A stretch of 64,000 nt of DNA. It comes from Spodoptera frugiperda (lineage: Eukaryota; Arthropoda; Insecta; Lepidoptera; Noctuidae). The stretch spans positions 3,100,001 to 3,164,000 of the forward strand of contig NC_064240.1 in NCBI RefSeq assembly GCF_023101765.2. Direction: 5' to 3'. The notes under the pieces are model-generated. The model ran no database searches. It had not been told where the DNA came from and saw only the letters and a program-made list of their open reading frames with translations. The translations under genes and the position numbers were made by a program. Of the stretch, positions 1 to 12,040 are shown one piece after another; position 1 is the stretch's first letter, and each line of letters opens with the position of its first letter.

Positions 1-56
1 TTACTAAATCAATAGTCTGCCTAATGTTTAAATAATATTTAATGAAACTTGCTTAC

Positions 57-178
57 CTTCCAGCTTCCCAGAGTAAACTTTGGCAGGGTTAAAGTCCACT
101 TGTCCGGCTGTGGAATGGAACTGGACGCCGTCTGCGAACACTGAGCTGGGGTCTGGTCTGAGAACCAACTTGAACTCC
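57..178 (-). CDS. Internal exon, ADAM10/kuzbanian-like metalloprotease prodomain
   Basis: Internal coding exon of 122 bases read on the minus strand. It is preceded by a CCTATGTTGCAG acceptor and followed by a GTAAGC donor (positions 51-56). One frame is open: after one base that completes a split codon, it reads EFKLVLRPDPSSVF, then a short stretch ending VYSGKLE. The pattern FxLxLxxDxSxF, then a region ending in hydrophobic-Y-S/T-G, is typical of the prodomain of the ADAM10 group of membrane metalloproteases, which shed Notch and other surface proteins. It joins exactly in phase to the exon at 19497-19638 (AG + G gives Arg, making FHAHNR-EFKLVL). The protease, disintegrin and later domains must lie left of the window. 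Both kuzbanian and kuzbanian-like are possible; I cannot decide between them from 40 residues. The family call rests on remembered prodomain patterns, not on a search. Confidence 0.72.
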
Positions 179-381
179 CTGCAACATAGGAAAACATTGC
201 TTAGTTATTGCATTTAACAACAGGTAACTTTACAACTAAAATCAAATTGATTACTTTTTGTCTTTTGACACTAACGATAATTTTCTATGATTTTGTATCT
301 ATGATATAGTGTATTGTGACAACATAATATTTGTGAATCAATGCTATTTAAAAAATATAAATTAGACGAAGGAGATGAAAC

Positions 382-452
382 AGAGTGGTTTTTAGTCAGT
401 AAGAGTCTGAAACTCGGTGAGAGGCGTCATTTGATGATTTCCCCCCCGAATT
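382..452 (+). repeat. Fragment of interspersed repeat (GGAGCTGCGGACTACC family)
   Basis: The stretch GTGGTTTTTAGTCAGTAAGAG, followed by TCTGA and GATGATTTCCCCCC, matches the 3' halves of the copies at 28243-28386 and 50538-50652. The 5' half is missing here. Confidence 0.6.
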
Positions 453-2349
453 AAACAAAAGTAATTTTACCAACATTTAAAATTATTTTATTATATTGTA
501 GATTGTAACATTTAAAGTTAATTTTAATTAGTTATTCTTTAATACGACATTGTATAATACAGCATTACGCTACACATTACACAGCACTGAGCAGTAACTC
601 TGGGCGTTAACACAAAAGTGCTCTTCATCGTGACAGCATTAAGCGTACGAAGGTGAAGTGTGTAAAGTTTCGCTGTTTCACGTAATACGTCCAAACTCGT
701 ATTATGTTCATACGGCACGTACACTAATTATGATTTAATGCTATTCACGCGAGTTCAAACTGTTCGTATTAAAATGTAGAGCACCAGTGTAATGGCTAAT
801 AAATCAGACGCATAACTCTGATATACTGGTGGGCCTCGTGCCCTTCTAATGTTTTAGTTGAGTAACTTTTATTTAAGGTACGTTTTAATAATACGAAGGT
901 AATAACGCATTCTCGAACGTATCAGACGTTAGGGTTATTATAATGTTTGTACCCGAGCTTGAATTTTAATGACATACAAACCTGTCTTGGATTCGCGTCG
1001 AAAATAAATTTCCGGACTGAAATAATGTTAGTTGTTGGACGAGGATGCGACAGTTTAATAGATTTTCAGTTTTCGTGACGTGACATATTCATATTCTGGG
1101 GACAACCTCTGATGTGTATGCCTTAATGAATGTTGTTGCAGGGCGATTTAACCGTTTAACTACTACTATATCTCATATCGAATAAAGTAGAAAGAAAGAT
1201 TAACATTTATTTCACATGCTAAAAATAAGAGACTAGAGTAATAGAGTAGAGCTTAGAGTACTAGGGTGGTTTTCGGAAAAAAACAAAATGTTAACGGCGT
1301 CATTATCCTCAAGCAAAAGTTAATAATTCTACCGATTGAAACCCAGAATTTGGTTTCAATATATTAAGCTGTGTCACTGCTCACAACCAATCCAATAAAA
1401 ATAAGGATAATAACGCGGGAAAGTTTTTTGAAAAATCACCCACTAATAGGCTGTAGTAGTACATGGATACCAGGCTATATGGTGTGGGTACGCACTAAAG
1501 GACATGTCCCAAGTCGAAATGGGCACCAGTGCAGCAAGCGCAAAACTGGACTAACGCACGTTCTGTTTCAATTAGATCTAAGTTTCATATTGAGGATGAC
1601 TTTCCATACAACTGTCTAGCTTATTTTCATAGAATAAATAACAACGACGAATAATCTTATAATGCCGAGAAGATTAAGACTGAAGGATTTGTTAAACAAT
1701 TCCCTAAGGAGTCGCGAGTTGCTTTGACAAGTTACCGCAATAGCAATTCTCGTGCTCGCACTCGTAACATGACTCCGAATACAATAACGTCTCATGATAG
1801 TATTGTTATCTCACAAAGAAAGACACTCCAAATATATTTATTCTTAGTGAATACGACATGAAACATTTATTTGTAAGACTCAAGCGATTTAGCTCCAATT
1901 TGTAAGTGAACAAAAATAAAATAACTTTCTTTTATTTACCTCATTCTATTTTTAACCGACCTCTTAAAAATAAAGTTCTCAATTCGGATGGTATATTTAA
2001 TTTTCTATGTACCTATGTACATTGTACACCAATTACGTGTAGGTTTATGGATGCACCGACTTCCTATCAGAAGGTAAGGAGTACAATGACAACCAACTTT
2101 CGATGTACTATTGAATTGGCGTTTAGCTAGTACCTGTATTATAAAAGATACACAGCATTCATTAATTAAAACCAGATGAGCGATGAATGAACAGTGTAAT
2201 ATCGTATTCTCCGTTGAAGTCAACAGTCGAGCTATGATCACAATCAAAGTGAATTCCATTACTATTTACGAGGTAGATTCAAGATGTAGGACGTTTTGTA
2301 ACTCAATAAAATTTTCACAATTCCCCCAGATTGGACGTCAGAAGCGGCA
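453..2349. other. Intron sequence, nothing recognised
   Basis: AT-rich sequence with short random open frames only. No repeat family, RNA gene or splice-flanked exon was recognised. Confidence 0.5.
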
Positions 2350-2631
2350 CTAACGAGCGGTATCTAATGATGTTAGACGAATAGACGGTCGGATGTCTCC
2401 CTTGTTTGTCTGATCTAACTTCGTTATAGGAAAACTTGCTCTGATTTCCAACAAAACAGATGAAGTGTCTCCTCTTGACGACGGATCGAAGGTGTAATCG
2501 CGCCGGTGTGGGTGATCATTATTTTCAGCACGATTTCTCCCCGTACGCGGTGACACGAGGAATTCCAAGCGACATGCGGTATTAGTATTATAAGGCGCGC
2601 GGTTGTTGCTGGAGCGCTGTTTCACAACCAC
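2350..2631 (-). other. Unassigned 93-codon open frame
   Basis: An open frame of 93 codons in a locally GC-richer patch. The predicted peptide is hydrophilic and basic, rich in Arg, Asn, Ser and Thr, with segments such as NNRAPYNTNTACRLEFLV and RRDYTFDPSSRGD. It has no signal peptide, membrane segment or zinc-finger spacing, and I recognise no family. No clear splice sites flank it. It may be part of a repeat, an old retrocopy or chance. Confidence 0.2.
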
Positions 2632-5600
2632 AACAATGTCTTATTGAAATTAGACATTCAATTCAAGATTACAACAAAAGTTATAAACGATTCTTCAACA
2701 TAAACGGTGCCGTAAATTATTGAATTATTCAAATTAATTGGTTAGTTTAATTATACCATTTGAAATGAAATAGACGATAAGGAAGTAAATGTTCCTAACT
2801 CAATTTAAAATAACGTTTAATCCTTACAGTAACGTAAGTTTCAACTTAGCTGACGCAAAAAATCTCAGCTTGAAAGTTTAAGTACCCGAGCAATTACCCT
2901 CTTCGTAATTAAACAGATATTTATTTAAAGGCTAGTTAGTATAGTATGGAAAATGGCTAACGAGGCATAAAAATAACTTTTTCATTACGAAATTGACTGA
3001 GTGCGTCCGAATTTCGCCAGGTCTATTGTTTACCAACCGGATTTCTAACTTGATTAACGAATTAATTACCTGAGTAATTCCATTGGTTCCGCGAAGTAAA
3101 TTTGAAATAGTCTCAAGAGTAATATTTAACTCCGACTTGAGTAAATATTAATAAGTCGACAACTTATATTTGCTGGGGTTTAGGGACTTAGTACCGTAAC
3201 GAGATTACTGCGGCGGGTTATTGAGTTGCTGGCGGCACTCGCTTCCACTCCATAAAGTAATACATTATTTAATTGTGTGCCGGTGTATATTCTGATGGAG
3301 TAGAACCTGCTCATATATAGTCTAAATATAACAAAGTGATTGTTAGTAATAACAATGTAATCGCTCAAAGAAACTTGCCACTTTGTGCCAGAAAGAGAAA
3401 ATTTCTTATTCTGAATTCGATCCACATCTGCATGCAATCTGTAAACGTAACTCACAAGCCAGAGACACCTTCATTATGTAACAGAGTAATAAATGTAATA
3501 ACTCTGGTAAACATTGTTGTAATATTTTAGAATCTTAATTTGTTGTCTGACAACGTCTGAGAAAATGAAGTAAAATTCTTCGCGATTTTACGTGTTCAGA
3601 AGCCAAACAGAGTCGACAATGATTAATAAACAGGGCGTTTAAGTCAAAACAAAGTGACAGCAAAAATTCTGCCTTAACTTTTATTAAGAAGTTGGTGTAC
3701 ATCAGCGCTCGTCCATCCCTATTTTCAGAGGGTAGATCAGACCTGAAAACTCTGTAAGAAGTTATTAGCGAAGGCAATTTCCAGAAGCCATTACTCATTT
3801 CTGGTAACAAACAGGCTTGGAGGCGGCCTGGAGGCTTCCTCGCAGTGTAATTGTGGAAACCCGAGCTCGGGAATATTAAGTGACGACGTCACGGGGAAGT
3901 GGTTTCACGTACGTTCACGGCAGTAATTGAACTGAAGCCTAATCTTGTCTTCTCAAAATAGGTTCTATGTAACACGCAGCGTATTATTACAGGTCCCTGA
4001 ATTTAGATGAAATGTGCCAAGAGGCGTGCGTAAATAGCGTTACTTCTACTTATTAATTTTGTTTTGCTTCCACCTGACCTTTGAAAATGTGTTGAACTTT
4101 GAAAATATTCTGCGCTAAAAGCATCAAAAATATTACGTTTATATTCACATTTTTCACACATATCATACGTAACAGTGCGCAGATATAAAAAGCGCTAACA
4201 GTAAAAAGTAGCGCATAGACAAGGATTCATCAATTTGTAAGAAAGAAAAGTTTTATTGTCTTTTGTCTAATGAAAAGTTCTTGGGATTGTTCAGACTTTC
4301 GGTTCGGTCAATACCTCGTTTTAGAAACACAATTAAACTTGTGGGTCACTTCGACAGGTTTTCTTTCCGAATAGGGTACCTAATTAATCTTTGGTTTTTA
4401 CTTTTTACAAAAAGGAAACATTGGAAATAAAAAACAGATTGGCCAAAATTAAGTTTGTAGGGAAATTAATGTTACATCTGATCTCATAAGGCTGATAGTA
4501 TATTTTACAGTATAGGCTATAGAGTAGACTGTGCTTAAAACTGCAAAAATGTAATAACAATATTTATATACCTGCAGTATAATAGCACACATTTGTTTTG
4601 TATTTCTACAGTGTACGCTGGGTTTACATAGAGATGGAAACTTGAACAGTCAGTAATGAATATGTTTTATAGTTGTTTAATAACTAAAGCTTTTAGGTAA
4701 TTGTTTTATACATATTTTTATTATATTTTGTTATAAATGATAATGAAAGTAATTATAGTGTAAGGACTTAATGTCACATTTCTTACCCGAGTGGTGCTTA
4801 TTTGGGTCTAATATCGGCCATGATATTGTTACAATATTTATTTTGGGAAAGCGTGTAATTAATTAATTTCGGAAACTTACTAAACTATGATTCGAATAAT
4901 CCACAAACAAACCGGGTCTCGTTATAAAAGTTAGGTGGAATAAAACGTCCGCGGGGGCTGTTCATTTCTATATTAAAATTTTAATAGGACTCAGAATCCA
5001 GGGCTTTTGAGATTAGATGGCGGTGTGCGTTACGTTGCGCAGGTTTACCCGCCATGATGGAGGTACGCTCGATGACATAGCGCTTACCTTCACAAAAAAT
5101 AATATTTATAGCCAATTTTCCCAGATCTGTTTTTAATTAAGTAGGTATTGAATTTTTATGAAAACAAACTGACATTGTTATTATTGCTTTAGATAAAATT
5201 TCTTTTTGTATTGGTATAATCGAAAAATTATATATATGTAGATCATAGTAGCAGTTTGCCTCTATACATAGGCAGCTAACAGCGTCAATTGTATAAAACC
5301 TGGCTATTACCATTTGCTTTGATATGGAGCTCACATTTCACTGTTGAGTGCTGTGCCGTACCAGCTCGTACACTTGGCCAGGCCGCAAATCACATGGTCT
5401 TCAGCTTTATGTACCATTTAGTGCCGCCCTGCGGAGCCGGCCACGGTACGTTTATTTCCGCTCTATAACACTCTGTTACACTATTAATTCCTAACTCACT
5501 CCAGTTGTTCGTAAACATTAAGCCTGGATAATATTGTTTAATCGTAGCCAATAACCATTCATTGTGCACGAACGTTTAATGTAGTTTTTATCTATAAATC

Positions 5601-6310
5601 TACATTTGGGAAATTGATTTGGGTACTTAAGGCATAAATAAGTACATTCAGTAGATCAATCTACGAAGTGTACCTATTTATATCGGCCTTATTAATAAAA
5701 GATTTTTGTGGTTCACAACATTTATCTTACTTAATTTCAATTAAATTCCTAGGCTGTATTTATCTTTATAAATACATAAATAAGTACCTAGGCTTCAAAG
5801 TGGGACAATGACAAAAAAAAAAACGAAATAAATTATTTATGAACAGTGCACATTGGACAACCAAACACATTAGGCTTTATCACAAACGCGAAAAATACCT
5901 CGTGTCTACGCATAGTTACATAGTACCGCGAAGTTGCGAAAAAGTGGTACAATTCATTAACCGTACGGTTCGGGCGGCGCGGCACTGTGTGTAAATCCAG
6001 TTGTTAAACAAGTCACGTACTATTGTCAACAGTTAAATAGTAAATTTTGCTGTGGTGTGTCCACGGCTGTCGCATTTCATGTCGGCACACAATACGCAGT
6101 GTTGCGTTCGTATTAACATATTAAAATATGCAAACCGTATTATTACCGAAAACTATGTTAACGTTGTGTGGTTGAATGTTTGCATTAGTCAATATTTCGC
6201 GTATTAGCTAGCAATGTTGCCTCAAATAACTGTTTTGTTGATAATAATAGATAGTCATTTCGTTAACCTGATGGTGGCCTACTAGTCACCATCATCACCG
6301 ACTATTTATC
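2632..6310. other. Intron sequence, nothing recognised
   Basis: AT-rich DNA with no coding exon, RNA gene or clear repeat family. A slightly GC-richer patch near 5340-5450 has no long frame. Confidence 0.45.
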
Positions 6311-6535
6311 GACACGCCTTTAATCCCTAAAGAGGTAGGCAGAGGCGCATATTATGGAACGTAATGCCACTATATAATGTACATGTTATAGGTGATTGCC
6401 AATTGCAATATACCGGGCAAATTTCCACACTCCGTGAAAATTTAAATAAATTTTCGAAAAACCGAAAAATGTCCAGTAATCCTTCGCCCGACCCGGGAAT
6501 CGAACCCGAGACCCCTTGTCCGGCAGTCGCACTTG
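6311..6535 (-). repeat. tRNA-derived SINE, family A, 5'-truncated
   Basis: Read on the minus strand it carries the B box GGTTCGATTCC, the CCGGGTCGGGCGAAG sequence after it, and the tail ending in CTCTGCCTACC(TCTTTAGGGATT)AAAGGCG. It matches the full copies at 8869-9154, 45790-46080 and 58377-58652. The tRNA-like head breaks off after CAAGTGCGACTGCC, so the A box is lost. Confidence 0.75.
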
Positions 6536-7611
6536 ATTTCTGAGAAAATTGTTTAGTTTTCTCAAACTATAAGCATTGAGTCAGCTATTATTTTCACTAA
6601 TTATGTACAGTTAGGCCAATATTTGCTTTCATTAAGAAAATCTATTAATAAGTTCTGCCTACGTTAAACTTATCAAATAACTTAATGCGTGATAATTTGA
6701 AGTATAAATAACACAAGTCTAGCCTCGCCCTCTAGGTATTCAATTAATTACAAGGCCAAGGGATACATTTACTTCAATGATAACTACATATTTATAGCTT
6801 TGTCTAAATACTCAAACGCTAGGTATGTACTCCATTTTAAGACGCTCTCAAACTAGTTCTGTCACTACCAATTCCTTATAAAATGACAGAGATAGCACGA
6901 TATTAAAATTGGATAGTTTCCTAAGTTATAAATAAATTATTTTGACTTTTCAATACAATAAATTATCCCAAAATAATAATTTACTTTGACGATAGACTTA
7001 ATGTTTTATTTTTCCAGCTAATTTTTAAGAAATAAGTAATTTATTAATAATTAATGCATAAATTCGATGACATCATAAGTTGCGATCTCCTACAAAATTC
7101 ATAGAAAAGTGTCGTTTTTAACATTTCGATAACAGTATTGAATTTGATTAGTTGGAAACTACCGTATTGAGTAGTATTTCAGTATTCGGGCGTTAGTGAG
7201 TTTAATAAATATCCTAAAATTATTTAGGATTTCAGGCGACACGTGTGTGTCAAAGAGTATAAATAAATGGGAAGTATATGTTCAGTGTACCAGTTCATTT
7301 GACGAAAAATCAATAATGACATGTCTGACAGCTTTCGTGCTTGTTTACACAAAATGTACCGAGCACCGAGTACCGAGTACCAACGTATTTTGAGGTTGTA
7401 TGTGTCGTATTACATTAGTCTCTTTGATGTTACCTGTGGCGTAATTTAAAATTTTACACCTTCATGTGTAGCTACTCCTGTCTCCATATTGTGGCCTACT
7501 TGCTCTACATAAATTGTTACTTGGTTTGGTATCATTTCAAGCTTTAATGTTGCTGAGCTGGGTATGTGTCTTATGTAATTAAACTTTATATTAGTAAGTG
7601 TAACTTTTTTT
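6536..7611. other. Intron sequence, nothing recognised
   Basis: AT-rich DNA between two SINE copies. A short GAGCACCGAGTACCGAGTACC tract near 7360-7380 is the only local repetition seen. Confidence 0.45.
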
Positions 7612-7802
7612 TTAATAAAACGTTGCCCTGTCTCGCCTTAGGAGTTTCTCCGGTGTCGTGGGTGCATTTACAAATACACAATTTCACATGATCCCAGACC
7701 CAAAACAACAATTTGTGGATCACACAAAGAGTTGCTCCGTGCAGGAATCGAACCCGCTACAAGTTGCACGGCAGGCAGTTGCTCGCGTACCACCATGCAG
7801 TC
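7612..7802 (-). repeat. tRNA-derived SINE, family B
   Basis: On the minus strand it begins GACTGCATGGTGGTACGCG, has the B box GGTTCGATTCC inside CGGGTTCGATTCCTGCACGG, then CTCTTTGTGTGATCCACAA, and ends in CAACGTTTTATT before an AT-rich tail. The same order is found at 43652-43844. The head fits a tRNA-like Pol III promoter. This looks like a family known from noctuid moths; I have not compared it with a library. Confidence 0.75.
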
Positions 7803-8264
7803 ATTCTAACTATTAGTCAACTATAGCTGTGATTGATCTTAGTACCTAAATGTATACCTAAACCAGTTAGTTTTGGTCATTTAGGTTCTAAGTAAGTACA
7901 AAAGTTTCAGAATTCAATTAAAATAAGCTATCATAGAATTTGGTTTTAATGTAAACAAACTATTAACTATCAATTTAAACTCTATTTTCGGACCTATTTT
8001 GTTTAAGTTATTTCAGAGAATCTAGTTGTTGTAGGCAGTTGCCTACAACGCTGTTTCAATGTTTTCCATGAATTTTAGAAATGAAATTCATTCAAGAGTA
8101 AATTGTTCAAAGAATAACACGACCTCTGTTCAGCGAAATATTATAAAAGTAAGTAAATAATGAAATAGTTCGCGCAGTTGTCATAGCATATTATCCTAAC
8201 TGAAGAAAAAGTGAATTAAAGCTTGAAACTGTATTTAATGAAACAAGTACATCAACAAGTTTGG

Positions 8265-8544
8265 GAGAGCCATGGTTCGGCAGTGATACCACGGCCTCAC
8301 AGAAAACCGACGTGAAACAACGCTTGCATTGTGTTTCGTTGTGTGACTGAGGTTACCGGAGGCCCAATTCCCCCCTTCCCAATCTTCTCAATACCCGATT
8401 CCCGAACAACAACCCTTAAATTCCTAACCCCCCAAAAGGCCGGCAACGCACTTGTAACGCCTCTGGTGTTTCAAGTGTCCATGGGCGGCGGCGATTGCTT
8501 ACCATCAGGTGATAGATTACCGGCGTGTTCTAAAATAAATAATA
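8265..8544 (+). repeat. Interspersed repeat with conserved CCATCAGGTGAT 3' module, copy 1
   Basis: Order of blocks: GGGAGAGCCATGGTTCGGCA, CACAGAAAACCGACGTGAAA, a C-rich stretch of imperfect CCCAATTCCC units, CGGCAACGCACTTGTAACGC, TCCATGGGCGGCGGCG, TTGCTTACCATCAGGTGAT and an A-rich end. It shares this order with 9459-9751 and, from the C-rich stretch on, with 53139-53325. It is a non-coding retroposed element; the class (SINE, or the 3' end of a LINE) cannot be fixed from the sequence. A short open frame inside it is incidental. Confidence 0.7.
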
Positions 8545-8853
8545 TATATTCGTACATATGTATATCCATTTAGGTATAAATACTCGTCTTTATAGATTAG
8601 ATGATCTCCGTCAAACTATGACGTCCGCCTATAATACAGAGCCAATCGAGTGTAAGCACAGGATTTCCTCTATTCGAATGAAATTAGGTATCTAGATCTA
8701 TCTAGATATATCTAACAACACGTGTAAGGACGCCATATTGTTGAGAAATAAAGATGATTTAATAAATTGATTCTATGAAGACAGATTACCTTAAACGTTT
8801 TCAGATTCTAGAAAATAATTTTGATAAAGAATTTAGTTAAGTTTAGAATTGTG

Positions 8854-9169
8854 TTGTTCTACGAAAATCGAGACTGCCTCGTTGGTCGAGTGGTCGCAAG
8901 TGCGACTGCCGGACAAGGGGTCTCGGGTTTGATTCCCGGGTCGGGCAAAGTATTACTGAGCTTTTTTCGGATTTCCGAAAATTTCTCAGTAGTAGCACGG
9001 AGTCTGGAATTGTGTCCAGTATATGGCAATAGGCTCACCCTCTATTACATGGGACTTATAACACAAATGGTGGAAAGTGGATGTACATTGTATAGCCGCA
9101 TTACATGTCGTAATGAGCACCTCTGCCTACCGAATAAAAGGCGTAACGTTGCTCTTGTTCTACGAAAAT
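8854..9169 (+). mobile_element. Full tRNA-derived SINE, family A, with 15-base target duplication
   Basis: A SINE body at 8869-9154 lies between exact 15-base direct repeats TTGTTCTACGAAAAT (8854-8868 and 9155-9169). The head has an A-box-like TTGGTCGAGTGGTCGC and a B box GGTTTGATTCC (8926-8936). The body continues with the CTTTTTTCGG, CAATAGGCTCACC and CACCTCTGCCTACC blocks seen in the other copies. The exact duplication shows retroposition here and marks both ends of the family. The 132-codon frame across it is incidental. Confidence 0.85.
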
Positions 9170-9458
9170 TCGGAAGCTATTTTATAGCACATAATTTAGC
9201 TATCAGACTAGATAAGTAGTGCAAAGCAGTGGAACAATTTGTAAACATCTGGATAGTGTCCCGGGCATGCGGCGCCGTCACGTCCCGGGTGCAACAACAT
9301 GAGATAAAATCTAGCGGATTTTACATTTTACAACGAAAATTAAAATGAACTTTGCTATCTCAAGTTTAATCTCGCGTCGTGTTTTTTCCATTATCATTTA
9401 TTAATTGATGTCTAAACAAATAAGTTGAGTATAAACAAAGTGAGTATAATATAATTAA

Positions 9459-9751
9459 AGTTTGGGAAAGCCATGCTTCGCCACGAATGGGCCGGCTCGA
9501 CCGGAGTGATACCAAAACTTCACAGAAAACCGACGTGAAACAACGCTTGCGTTGTGTGAGTGAGGTTACTGGAGACCCAATTACCCTCCTTCCGAATCTT
9601 CCCAATTCCCCAATAACCCTTAAATTCCTAAACCTCGAAACGCCAGCAACGCACTTGTAACGCCTCTGGTGTTTTAGGTGTCCATGGGCGGCGGCGATTG
9701 CTTACCATCAAGTGATCCGTCTGCTTGTTTACCGGCTTATATCATAAAAAA
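9459..9751 (+). repeat. Interspersed repeat with CCATCAAGTGATCCG 3' module, copy 2
   Basis: The most complete copy of the family at 8265-8544. It keeps ACGAATGGGCCGGCTCGACC after the GCCATGCTTCG block, then the CCGACGTGAAACAACGCTTG block, the C-rich stretch, CATGGGCGGCGGCGATTGC and ACCATCAAGTGATCCGTCTG, ending in ATCATAAAAAAATA. Only about 0.9 kb separates it from copy 1. Confidence 0.72.
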
Positions 9752-10397
9752 ATAACCCGTTACGCAAATTAGAAAGTTTTAATTGAACATAATGTTTTGC
9801 TGCAAAAAAAGTGATTGACATGATAGTTACAAGTGTAATTAAAAGCTTAGTTGTACTTGTAACACAAAAAATAACTTGTTTTCGATATTAATTACAAGCT
9901 TAATCTAATCTAATAAAAGGTACTGACTATTTATTAGTATTTACGTTGCCTTAACGAAAATTGAAATACTTGTGGTTAATATGATTTTGAACAACATTTT
10001 AACTTAGTAGATACTAAATGTAGTGTAGGTATCTTCTAAGAAGTAATATAGAACCTTAATTTAGTGTCTACATAGCTCTAATATAATTTGCCTGTTTACC
10101 GTATCACTAATATTATGTACAAACTTGTAATAGACGCAGGTGTTCACGGGAACATTACCGTAATCACTTAAATCAAGTCCGTACAACTTTGTGATAACTT
10201 ACAGCTACTAACTGATAGGAATGTTTTAATAGGTTTGTGTTTCTGAATAAGTATGTAGGATAGGTCATGTGTGTTGTTAAAACTGCCAATAAAGTTTTTA
10301 TTAGTTACATTACGTAGTCAACAAGTCACCAAATGTTTTCCTAATCTCATAGTATTATATGCTCCTAGGTAATCACTGAAAAAGAATAAATATTAAG
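9752..10397. other. Intron sequence, nothing recognised
   Basis: AT-rich DNA with no exon, RNA gene or clear repeat. Confidence 0.45.
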
Positions 10398-10629
10398 TAT
10401 ACAGGATGACTTGTAACTCGACGTATTTTTCTCGCGAGCTGGTAATACATTTCTACAAAATTAGCTCTGAGGTCCCCAGTTCGAAAGTGGCTAGTTTTTG
10501 AGATATTCAACATTTTTGGTTTTGGTCAAAACCTCCCGAACTTAGTAATACAAAAATATTAATAAGTAAATATTGTATTATCACCTCCCGAGAGAAATAC
10601 GTCGAGTTACCTACAAGTTACTTAGTATA
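10398..10629. mobile_element. Small foldback (MITE-like) element
   Basis: About 232 bases with imperfect terminal inverted repeats of about 50 bases. Each end, read inward, has TATAC, a short variable part, CTTGTA, then AACTCGACGTATTT and CTCTCGnGAG. The right end has an extra GGT. There is no coding capacity. The TATA at each edge fits the TA target of Tc1/mariner-type elements, but the class is a guess. Confidence 0.55.
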
Positions 10630-11693
10630 AAATCTGTTCAAATCAAAACAAGGATTTCATTAATGGCAGTTGCATTTATGATCATTAAAACCCTGTTGTC
10701 ACACACGAGCACAATATTGTTAATCCGTTGCTAACCGAGTCCATCCTTGTAAACATTTTCGAGGTCCAATTTAAGTTATGGAGAACCGAATAACCAGTAT
10801 ACAAAAGTTAATCGAGCGTAACGGTTGGTCAGTCGATCCTCCCATTGAGTTAAGTGGTGGTTATTCTTAGTCCGACGTTACTGGACCAGTCCGGTGCCGG
10901 TGCGATGCCGGAGCCGGCGTGACGCGGCCATCACATTATATGTGATCATTGCAATTCGTGCTCCCGACCACAACCGTACAATTGGACCGTAATACGATTA
11001 AAATGGACTTTTGGTGTAACGGCAATTGGCGTACGTGATGTTACTTTATATGATTCTATTATTCGGTTTTGATTAAAGTTGTTTTTTAATGTTTTACTAG
11101 TGAAGGATATTGTAAATATTTAAAATGTTCTGTACTAGTTTAATCGCCTAATTAATTTATTAAGCAAGGACAAAGAGGAGATGCCATAATGTGATTGTGC
11201 ACTGTGACAAAACAAATGGGCAGCCCAACGATATAAGCAAAAAGGTCTAGATATGTTATAAGCACTCAAAAAAGGCACATTAAAATGTAGACAATTGGCA
11301 ACATGTTTGTAGTATGGGACTGCATGTTGGAAAATAGAGAGTGGCGTGGTTTGTAACATCTCGCGTTTCCCGAATAGTTCACGCATTATTTTAAAGGGAA
11401 ATTCCAGTTATAACATCTCCTCTTTGTATTTGCTTCATGAAGTAACCTAATTCTGAGTAACCATTGAGGAATACACTACATAAACATGTCAGCTGATAAA
11501 TTGTGACTGACAACGTAACTGCACATAGAATGAAGTTGGACGCATCAATGTGTAATCGGCTGTATCCTACTGTTCCCTCTTCCTATTTAGTACAGCAATT
11601 GACGACAAATCATTAGCTAGATAGACATCAATTTAAAAAATGGAAGTTATTTTCCTGTATTGATTTTGTATGCTTCGAACACATCTGAATAGT
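10630..11693. other. Intron sequence with a short GC-rich patch
   Basis: Mostly AT-rich. A patch near 10880-10930 is GC-rich with repeated GGTGCCGG/GGAGCCGG motifs, but no splice-flanked frame was found. Confidence 0.45.
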
Positions 11694-11785
11694 TATTTAT
11701 TTATTTGTTTAATCTTTAATGTACACAATACAATTAAATAATGTTACATAAAGCGAACTTAATGCCATATGGCATATAGTTATGT
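11694..11785. repeat. Fragment of a common lepidopteran interspersed repeat
   Basis: TTTATTTATTTGTTTAATC, then TTAATGTACACAATACAATT and AACTTAATGCCATATGGCAT. I recognise this order of blocks as a frequent lepidopteran repeat, but only from memory. It lies just before the LINE tail at 11834. Confidence 0.4.
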
Positions 11786-11833
11786 GTTGTTTTATACACA
11801 AACAAGATTTCGATTGTCCGTTACTACATTTTA

Positions 11834-12040
11834 GGGCGCCCTGGACGGACATATAGCAACCAGATTGGCAATATATTAAAGAAGGGCCAAATTAAAATTA
11901 CCTTTAACCGACGAGCATGCATGAAAAGACTAATGACTGTTGATGAAGCGAAAGAGGTGAGTAAGAATCGTAGCAATTGGCGATTCAATATCTCTGCCAA
12001 CCCCCATGGGAGACAGGCGTGAGGTTATGTATGTATGTTA
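11834..12040 (+). pseudogene. 3' end of a non-LTR retrotransposon, last 63 codons of the RT ORF
   Basis: A 5'-truncated LINE. An open frame of 62 codons plus TGA (11834-12022) starts GRPGRTYSNQIGN and ends with DEAKEVSKNRSNWR and PHGRQA. The Gly-Arg-Pro-Gly-Arg start and the Asn-Trp-Arg near the stop are typical of the C-terminal tail, after the reverse transcriptase domain, of endonuclease-bearing LINEs. The stop is followed directly by a TATGTATGTATG tail in place of poly(A). The catalytic reverse transcriptase and the endonuclease are absent, so this copy cannot move itself. Three shorter copies of the same end lie at 14000-14096, 25449-25541 and 26174-26266. The clade is not determined. 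Confidence 0.65.

Noticed and set aside
8821..9219. A 132-codon open frame
   Set aside because: It is the SINE at 8869-9154 read through; similar shadow frames occur in the copies at 45790 and 58377.
9250..9290. CCCGGGCATGCGGCGCC...CCCGGG as a possible regulatory palindrome
   Set aside because: Only six bases pair at the ends; too little to support.
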